The notes under the pieces were generated by a model. It was not told where the DNA came from and ran no database searches. It saw only the letters and a list, made by a program, of their open reading frames with translations. DNA of 21,717 bases, taken from the NCBI GenBank assembly GCA_028873155.1, contig JAGWML010000024.1, forward strand, positions 1-21,717, written 5' to 3'. This document shows positions 15,190-21,717 of the stretch, one piece after another (positions within the stretch are counted from its first letter, which is position 1; the number at the start of each line of letters is the position of its first letter). A program made the position numbers and the translations under genes. This DNA is from Acidobacteriota bacterium. Its GTDB lineage: Bacteria > Acidobacteriota > Terriglobia > Terriglobales > Acidobacteriaceae.

Positions 15190-16346
15190 AGCCATAGCCC
15201 CGGAAGTGGCTTCCCTGCCAGATCCAGCCCCTTGAGCTCAAAGAGGCGCGCAATGGTCGGACAAATATCCGTCTGGTCCACTGGAGCCTCAAGAGTGGTT
15301 GCACTGCGCACAGCGTCTCCCATGCACACCATCCACGTCATGCGCGTTGACTCGCTGTCCTGTCGATGATTGAAGAAGCCGTTGGTCGTTGAGCCGTCCA
15401 TATCGCGGCCGAACTCCGGCAGCACCATCAGAGTTGTCTTGTCTTTGTACGCAGGCAACTCCTGCGTCAGGTTCCATAACTCGAAGAGCAGGCGATCGAC
15501 CGTCCGTATGCCCGCCAAATGCAGCGAATACGAGCCAAAGTGCGCAACCTCCATATCGGAAAAAGACATCGCAAGAAACGATGGCGCGAAGCGGCGCATC
15601 ACCTCTGTACTCACGAGATAAGTGAACTCATCCCCGGTGGCAGGCGCGTTGGTTCTGACCAGGTCGTCGATCGCCTCCTGCATCGTTCCCAGCGTCGGTG
15701 TGTCAAGCGAAGAAGCGTCGCCGGAGATCGACCATCCTAAGCCGTCGTAGTTGTCGCGACTCAGCATGGCTTCCAGTTCCGGCGCAACGCTGGCGCGGTC
15801 AGTTCCGCGCACAGGGCGGCCTGAGCTTGCAGCGCGCACCACAGCATTAATCAGTAGTTGCTTCGGAAAGATGACGTTTGCGCCGTACGCAGGCCCGAAA
15901 TCGCGCGCGGAGCTGGCTCCGATCTGGCTTGTCAGGGCCTTGTTACTGGAGATGTACCACACCTGTTCCGGCTTGAGTTTCATCTCCTTGCGCAGGTATT
16001 CAAAGACCGTTGGTGAAGCCGGGCGCGTCTTGCCCCAGTCGTCCAGCCGCTGCCATTGACCACTCAGAATGCTGGCGATGGTGTTGTAGTGCGCGGTGAC
16101 TCCGTTGTTACGCACAACCGGATAGAAGGCGCTGTGGGACAGAAGGTCGCTGGACAAGTGTGGAATATTGACAAGTCCCTCTTCGCTAAATGTGTCTTCC
16201 CGTCGAATGCCCCCGCATGTGACGATAATGACCTTGCGGCCAGCGCCGCCATGCGTGTCGCCGTATGCCAGATGACGCGCGCCCGCCCACTGCTCGACAA
16301 CCAGCGCTGCGGCCGCCTTCATCAGATTGCGTCGATTGACATCCAT
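15186..16346 (-). CDS. Tat-signal alkaline-phosphatase-superfamily protein (sulfatase/DUF1501-like)
   Basis: The 386-residue product begins with a twin-arginine signal (RRNLMK at 5-10 followed by an Ala-rich stretch), so export by the Tat system is likely. The core resembles the alkaline phosphatase fold. A strand KVIIVTCGG (38-46) is followed by the segment with candidate nucleophile T84 (NNGVTAHYNTIASILSG). D264 and H269 lie in SDMEVAHFGSY. A C-terminal metal-site-like region holds VLPEFGRD (308-315) and NHR (326-328). In most members the first strand carries an Asp ligand (VDG or similar); here that position reads CGG, so catalysis may be altered or the ligand may come from elsewhere (E50, D51). 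The start has a purine-rich site, GGAGGCGGGAAGGGA. The gene follows the TPR gene by 20 bases and overlaps the next by four. Confidence 0.75.
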   Translation of the reverse strand: MDVNRRNLMKAAAALVVEQWAGARHLAYGDTHGGAGRKVIIVTCGGIRREDTFSEEGLVNIPHLSSDLLSHSAFYPVVRNNGVTAHYNTIASILSGQWQRLDDWGKTRPASPTVFEYLRKEMKLKPEQVWYISSNKALTSQIGASSARDFGPAYGANVIFPKQLLINAVVRAASSGRPVRGTDRASVAPELEAMLSRDNYDGLGWSISGDASSLDTPTLGTMQEAIDDLVRTNAPATGDEFTYLVSTEVMRRFAPSFLAMSFSDMEVAHFGSYSLHLAGIRTVDRLLFELWNLTQELPAYKDKTTLMVLPEFGRDMDGSTTNGFFNHRQDSESTRMTWMVCMGDAVRSATTLEAPVDQTDICPTIARLFELKGLDLAGKPLPGLWL

Positions 16347-16366
16347 TCCCTTCCCGCCTCCGCGGA

Positions 16367-17791
16367 TCAGTTGTGCGCGTCTGTCACGAACGTTGTAATC
16401 TGCCGCAGCCGGCGGTCAAGATCACTCTGCTTCTGTTGCGAATACTTCTGCTGCAACGCCACCTCAAGCTTGGCTTCCGGCTTGCGTTTTGTGCGCGCAT
16501 ACGCAAGCGCAAGCCGATAGTGCGCCTGCGCCATCTCCGGCACCAGCGCGATTGCGGCCTTCAGGTTGGAGATGCTTCCCGCCCAGTCGCCGTCATTCTG
16601 CTTCTGCACGCCCATCAGATATTGCGCATCGGGGAGTTTTGCATCAGCTGCCAAAGCCTGGGTCAGCAGTTTGCGGCCTAATCTGTTCTGCTCCTCGCTC
16701 GCGGCCTCTGTCAACAGCATCGTAGCCGCATAGGTGGAGGCCACCGCGTCGCGCGGATGCGTCTGCGCATAATCGATCAGCGCAGAGCAGGGCTGTTTCG
16801 GAGCATCGCTGACCGCACTGCACGCCATGCCAAGGAGCTCCGCATCGAGAGCGCTGTTCTTATCTGCCGCTGACAAGCCGGCAAACACCTGGATCGCCCG
16901 ATCGTACTTTCCATCGCCAAAGTACGCTGCGCCGAGGCCCAGCTTCATGCGTGTGCTCTCGGCAAATTTAGCGACCGCGACCTGAAATACGGGAATGGCT
17001 GCATCGAACGTCCAGTGGCGCAAAAACTCGACACCGAGCGTCCACGCATTTTCTTCGCTCGGCTCAAGTTGAACCGCACGATTATAGTGTTGCTCGGCAT
17101 CCAGAAATTTCCCTTTCGATTCTGCAATCCTGCCCAGCAAGACCTCTGCGTCCGCGTTTTCGTCCGTGCCTGGAAGCTTGTCGAGAATTGCCTCTGCGCG
17201 GGCAAAATCCTTCACCGCCACAAGAGCGTTTGCCAGCTCCAACTCAAGATCGGGATCGCCTGGCTCTGCGCGTACCGCAGCCTCGTATGCCCCAGCCGCG
17301 TTCTCCGGCTTTCCGGCATCCATCCAGAGATCCCCTAATCCCTTCTGGGTTGCTGCATTTTTCGGATCCAACCGCGCCGCTATCATGAACTCATGCAGTG
17401 CATCGGCGATGCGATGCAACTGATAATAGTTCGCACCGAGATTTCTGTGGGCCGCTGCCGAGGATGGCTGTTCACTTGCCGCGGCTCGCAGCAACGGGAG
17501 CGCCTCCGCATATTGCTGCCCAGCGACATAGATCATGCCCAGCGATTCGTTCACTGCAAAGATTTCTGGGTGATCCCGCCGCAGGCCCAGCAGGATGTGT
17601 TTCGCACGCTCGATGTCGCCGCGATCCTCGGCGGCCATTGCGGCCTGAAACTGACTTTCAAGTAACGGCTGCGATGGATGGGACGGCGTCTGTGCAGCTC
17701 CTGTATGGTGTGCTGCCAAGAGACCTGCCCAGGCAAGCACGAGAATCGCCACGGCGGTAGTCCGGCGAGTTCCCTGCCGATGAAATTCCAT
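16367..17791 (-). CDS. secreted tetratricopeptide-repeat protein
   Basis: The 474-residue product has a signal peptide (hydrophobic about 12-27, GAAQ cleavage near 33). About ten helical TPR units fill the rest, visible as repeated patterns such as HRNLGANYYQLHRIADALHEF, GDLWMDAGKPENAAGAYEAAV and YLMGVQKQNDGDWAGSISNL. It has no catalytic motif. TPR arrays act as protein-binding scaffolds, here probably in the periplasm with the products of the neighbouring genes. The frame is open to 17836, but that start lies inside the terminator hairpin. The ATG at 17791 has AGGA eight bases upstream and gives a proper signal peptide. It is 20 bases upstream of the phosphatase-like gene. Confidence 0.85.
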   Translation of the reverse strand: MEFHRQGTRRTTAVAILVLAWAGLLAAHHTGAAQTPSHPSQPLLESQFQAAMAAEDRGDIERAKHILLGLRRDHPEIFAVNESLGMIYVAGQQYAEALPLLRAAASEQPSSAAAHRNLGANYYQLHRIADALHEFMIAARLDPKNAATQKGLGDLWMDAGKPENAAGAYEAAVRAEPGDPDLELELANALVAVKDFARAEAILDKLPGTDENADAEVLLGRIAESKGKFLDAEQHYNRAVQLEPSEENAWTLGVEFLRHWTFDAAIPVFQVAVAKFAESTRMKLGLGAAYFGDGKYDRAIQVFAGLSAADKNSALDAELLGMACSAVSDAPKQPCSALIDYAQTHPRDAVASTYAATMLLTEAASEEQNRLGRKLLTQALAADAKLPDAQYLMGVQKQNDGDWAGSISNLKAAIALVPEMAQAHYRLALAYARTKRKPEAKLEVALQQKYSQQKQSDLDRRLRQITTFVTDAHN

Positions 17792-17823
17792 CCAAATTAT
17801 CCTACTTGATTGGGGGAAGAAAC

Positions 17824-17858
17824 GGAGAGACCGCATCGGTGTGCGATGCGGTCTCTCC
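17824..17858 (-). terminator. strong terminator after the Oar-like receptor
   Basis: GGAGAGACCGCATCG and CGATGCGGTCTCTCC form a perfect 15-bp stem with a 5-base loop. On the minus strand it is followed by GTTTCTTCCCC. It lies 39 bases after the receptor stop and 33 before the TPR gene start. It would make the receptor transcript dominant over the three downstream genes. Confidence 0.82.
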
Positions 17859-17897
17859 GACTGGTTGATGTGTGAACGCCCTGCGGCCTTCAGTTTC

Positions 17898-20800
17898 TCA
17901 GAACGAGTACTTCATCGAAAGCTGGATGAAGCGCGAGTCCGGAGCATACCGTTGCAGGGAGCGCGGCCCGGTGATCTGCCCACCGCTCGAGCTGATGTTG
18001 TTCGAACTCGGCTCGCCGAGAGTGGGCGTGTTGAAGAGGTTGAAGATATCGGAGCGGAATTCGAGATTCTGCTCGTGATAGGTCTTGAAGCTCTTGAAGA
18101 GCGACATGTTCACGCGTTCGAAGCCTGGTCCGACGACTTCGTTGCGCTTGCCGCCCGAGTATCCCAGCACTGAGGGCAGATCTGTGACGTAGACCGGCAT
18201 CGAATAGCTCGACAGTGTTGGATCGGTGGTCGATTTCGGAATATAGTGCTGCGGTTCATTGACCGGATCGTTCGCATTCCACGGGTTCTGGAATGAGCAC
18301 GGGTTGTACCAGTGGGTCCGATTTCTGGTGGACGTTGCGCACGTCGTGCTGCTGACAAGCGACGGGTTCGGCGACACGAAGGTTCCTCCGGAAGTGAAAG
18401 GATTCTTTGATTTGATCGCGCGCGTTCCGCTGCCGCTCGGCGAGCTGATGCCGGAAGTGTAAACCGTGAACGGGTTGCCGCTCTGCGCCTGGAAGGTCGC
18501 ATTGGCCGACCAGCCGCCCACCAGGTAATCCAGCACGTGGTTTTGGTTTGCGAACCTTCGCCCCAGACCGAAGGGAAGTTCGTAGAGTGAGTTGAAGGTG
18601 AAGCGCTGCCGGGTGTCGAAGCCCGTGTTCGAGTAATCCATGTGAATGGGAATCAGGTTCGACTGTCTGTACCCACCGTCGCCGGTGGTGCCCAGGGGCG
18701 TCGGCGCATCGTCAAGTGAGTGGGACCATGTGTAGGTTGCGAGCAGGCTATAGCCGTTGGAGAGACGCTTTTCGAGCTTCGTCTGCAGGCTGTGGTAATC
18801 GCTCATGCCGGAGTAGGACGTATACGATGAGCCGCCGAAGTCCGGCAATGGACGCGCGCTCTGTGTGCTGTTGTTCGGGTTTTCATAGGCCAGCGGGTTG
18901 TTCGGATCCGGAAAGACCTGCAGATGCCGCGATGTGTTGCCGACATAGGAGACCGTTCCAAACATGCTGCTCGTGATGCTGCGTTCGATGGAGAGGTTCC
19001 AGTCCTCGGTATAAGGGGTCTTGGCCTGGGGATCGGAGCCGCGCATCGTCAGATACTTCACGTTGGAGGCAAACCCGTTGGCAATGATGGTTGAGAAGCC
19101 ATTCGCGATGGAGATTCCATCGGTGGGGCAGTTATACGTTCCGCAACTCAGTGACGGGAAGCTTCCCGTGTACTGGAAGGGGTAGTTTTCGCCAAGGTTC
19201 GGCCAGTAGCCCGTGCTTTCCAGGCCGCCGTAGAAGATGCCGAAGCCAACTCGAACCACCGTCTTGGTGTCAGGAGACCATGACACACCGACGCGCGGAG
19301 CAAAGTTCGTGTGCTGTGCCTGGATCAGGTGCGGATCACTTGTGGAGACAGGCGTAACGTTGTCCTTCGCCATGATCGCGCCAAAGTTCGGGTTGTAACT
19401 GGGGTTGTTGATAATGGACATGGCGTAGCTGAAGGTTTCCTTCGGAATCAGATACTGCGCCTTGCCGCTGCCAATGCCCGTGGTCGTGTTCAGACTGGAC
19501 GGGGCTGTCATGTTATACGAAGCCTGGAAGCCGCCCACGTCCTGGTAGGGCTGGAAGTACTCCCAGCGCAAGCCCAGATTCAACGTCAGAGAGGGCTTCA
19601 CGCGCCAGTCGTCCTGGAAATACGCTGCATTGTTCCAGCGCTGATCGCCGTTAGTAACTTCATTGGAAAGACCCGCATTGTTCTGCTGATCCAGAATGAA
19701 GTCGGCGACGCCGTAACCTGTGTTGGAAGCGTTCAGGTTGCTCGTGTACTCGCCGGTGTAGTTGTAGGAGCCGCGCGATTGCTGCGGTTGCAGTGTGGAG
19801 AAGCGGATGTTCTGGAAGTTGACTCCGGCCTTGAGAGCATGGCTGCCTGCGATCTTGGTCACGTTGTCCAGGATCTGGTAGACATTCTCATGCTCGTCGG
19901 TTGTGGACCATGTGGGCTTCCGAAGCCGCTGATACCGCTGACGCCGACCGCCGGCAGACCGCCATTGAGCGGAGCCTGCGGAATGCCGCCGAAGCCCACC
20001 GAAGCGGCAAAATTGAGGTTGGCCGCATTGGGGTGCTGGAAGCCGGTGTGCAGATAGTTGAAGCCGAAACGGGCCTCGTTGGTCAGCGTCTGCGTAAAGA
20101 CGTGCGATTCGCTGAACATGTAGTTGGCGCCGTAATCCTTCTGCTTGCCGTCGTCGCCGAAGCCGCCGCCGTCCAGAATGTTGCCGAGCGGGGGAGCGTT
20201 GTAGCCCACCTCATTCCAGTAGCTGTAGCGCGAGTAGGCCGTGTCCCTGTCGCTGATATTCCAGTCGGCGCGCGCATCCCATTGGAAGGTGTTGTCAGTA
20301 ACCGGGCGCGTCGCAGTGTAGTTGTTATAGAGCTTTGTGCCGTTGGTATTGGCAGTGGGGTAGAGGCCCAGCATCTTCTGCGCGGTCGCATTCAGCGTAA
20401 CGCCGGAGACGTTGCTTGAACAGGTCGAGCCTGTTACCAGGCAGTTATTGGCGAACGCCTGAGGCGCGGCCGTGGACGTCTGATGATAGAGCTGGATGGG
20501 CGCGCTGGCGCCGGTCAGGCCCGTGTTCAGCAATTCAGAGAAATCGCCCTGGCGTTCGAGCGCCGAAGGCACGGTGTACACGCCCGTCTCGTGGAAGGCA
20601 ATGCGATTCGCCTGAGCATCGGCGAAGAGAAATACCTTGTTCTTCTTGACTGGACCGCCGAGCATCGCTCCGAACTGATTCTCGTGATACGCCGGAACCG
20701 GCAAATGTGTATTGTCGTTCCACTGATAGGTGTCAAACGCGGTGTTGCGCACATACTCCCAGGCCGCGCCGTGCAGTTCGTTTGTGCCCGACTTCAGGCT

Positions 20801-21535
20801 GGCGTTGACGACTGCGCCGGCCGCATGTCCGAACTCGGCCGAATAGTCGCTCGTCTGCACTTTGAATTCCGCCAGTGCGTCCGGCGGAGGCTGCGCCACA
20901 AAGCTGGCGCCATTGTAAAAGTCCACGACGTTGGCGTTGTTGTCCACGCCATCCAGAATGAAATTGTTTTCTTCTGCACGCTGTCCATTGGCGTTGAAGT
21001 CGCCCTTGCCTGCGCCGCGCGAGCCCTCCGGCGGATCGGCGCCAGCGGCCAATTGTGCGATAAAGACCCAGTTGCGGCCATTCAAAGGAACGCTGTCGAT
21101 TTCGTGCGTGCCCATCGTCTGGCCTACCGAGCTTTCCTGCGTCTGCATCAGCGGCGCTTCGGTAGTGACGGTGACCGTCTCCGTGGCGGCGCCAGGCTTG
21201 AGCGTCACAACCACGTTCAGCCTTTGCTGAATGCTCAGGTGCACATTGGTCTGTGTCGTTGTCTGAAATCCAGGTGCAGAAACGGAGATTTTGTAGCTTC
21301 CGATTCTGACCGGGGGAAAGACATACACGCCGCCGTTATCTGTCTGCGTCTTCAAAACCTGACCGACGTCAACGTTGGTCAGCGTTACATTCGCATTGGA
21401 GATCACGGCCCCGGATGGATCCTGAACCACGCCTGTAATGGTTCCCTGATCCGCCTGGCCGAACAAGAGATGACCTGGGGCTAACAGCGCCCAAAGCCAG
21501 ATCAGGCCCAGTGAGATCTTTACTTTCGACTTCAT
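17898..21535 (-). pseudogene. Oar-like TonB-dependent receptor with a single-base frameshift
   Basis: An outer-membrane receptor split into two frames. The first runs from 21535 to a TGA at 19859-19861. It has a signal peptide (1-26), a carboxypeptidase-regulatory-like domain (about 30-113, starting GTITGVVQDPSGAVI), a plug domain starting near LNGRNW (151-156), and the first barrel strands. The second, ending at 17898, carries the rest of the barrel and the terminal aromatic signature (LSMKYSF). The frames would join at a run of three G (19914-19916, plus strand): one more base there reads through as GSPTWSTTDE and gives a 1,212-residue protein, the usual size. No other stop interrupts either part. 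GGAGG four bases before the ATG at 21535 fixes the start; the frame is open to 21616. It could be a recent mutation, a sequencing error, or phase variation. Oar-type receptors bind large ligands and are energised by TonB. Confidence 0.85.
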
Positions 21536-21644
21536 ACTGCCTCCAAATTTTGCGATCAGCGTTTCTGGTACGAGTTGCACTGGACTGAGCAGTCCCCTGG
21601 GAGTCTGCACATTCACTCCCTTACCTTTGGAATCTGAGTCCGAA

Positions 21645-21658
21645 TGTATACGGTTACA
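21645..21658. promoter_or_regulatory. LacI-type operator-like palindrome
   Basis: TGTATACGGTTACA is an imperfect palindrome with a central CG, within a longer inverted repeat AATGTA-N6-TACATT (21643-21660). LacI/GalR-family operators have the general form TGTAACCGGTTACA. It lies about 20 bases downstream of the predicted transcription start of the receptor gene, a position suited to repression. Confidence 0.5.
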
Positions 21659-21684
21659 TTTGGGGATTTCCGACTACGCGACAA

Positions 21685-21714
21685 ACCATACGCTGGCCAT
21701 GAAAACGTTGTCAA
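21685..21714 (-). promoter_or_regulatory. sigma-70-type promoter of the receptor gene
   Basis: On the minus strand TTGACA (21714-21709) is followed after 18 bases by TATGGT (21690-21685). The -35 box is perfect and the -10 matches 4 of 6. Transcription would start near 21678, giving a leader of about 140 bases before the ATG at 21535. Confidence 0.55.
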
Positions 21715-21717
21715 CAC

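Noticed and set aside
17898..19862. Separate gene starting at the GTG at 19862
   Set aside because: The product is the continuation of the same receptor barrel and has no signal peptide; a one-base frameshift explains it better.
1..21717. CRISPR array, prophage or transposon genes
   Set aside because: No regularly spaced repeats, Cas, phage structural or transposase proteins were seen on either strand.

Overview
The window (about 60% G+C, dense, with short intergenic gaps) looks like a chromosomal segment of an Acidobacteriota bacterium, most likely class Terriglobia (Acidobacteriaceae-like). The main reasons are a roughly 1,200-residue Oar-type TonB-dependent receptor with an N-terminal carboxypeptidase-regulatory-like domain, an uncharacterised GT-C-like membrane protein of a type I associate with acidobacteria, and the general gene style. 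The taxon is an inference from protein families. No rRNA or other marker gene is present.

Left part (1-6482): the 3' end of a GT39/ArnT-like glycosyltransferase converges on a secreted CAP-domain protein. Diverging from the CAP gene is a tightly coupled + strand set: a DppC/OppC-type permease, a small Cys-rich zinc-ribbon protein and a YfcE/MJ0936-type metallophosphoesterase, joined by ATGA and GTGA stop/start overlaps. A DppB/OppB-type permease lies convergent to this set on the - strand, so the two halves of a peptide-type ABC permease are on opposite strands with no ATPase or binding protein nearby. Upstream of it on the - strand is a large multi-pass membrane protein whose stop codon sits inside a perfect 15-bp-arm palindrome.

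Middle part (6507-13629): a 0.5-kb intergenic region with several potential stem-loops precedes an NtrC-type activator that has a degenerate receiver domain and GAFTGT in place of GAFTGA. Next come a predicted membrane protein with a Pro/Thr-rich linker, a NatA/NatB-like ABC exporter pair, a DUF374 acyltransferase and queA. All are on + and mostly spaced as operons. A 12-bp inverted repeat brackets the gap between the exporter and the acyltransferase.

Right part (13643-21717), all on -: tRNA-Glu(CUC), then a four-gene unit. Read in its own direction the unit is Oar-like receptor, TPR protein, Tat-signal alkaline-phosphatase-superfamily protein and a conserved-looking protein of unknown function. 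The receptor is preceded by a TTGACA-type promoter and a LacI-like operator, and is separated from the rest by a strong terminator. It carries a single-base frameshift that splits it into a plug-containing and a barrel-containing reading frame. The unit suggests regulated uptake or sensing at the outer membrane with periplasmic partner proteins, but the substrate is not visible from the sequence.
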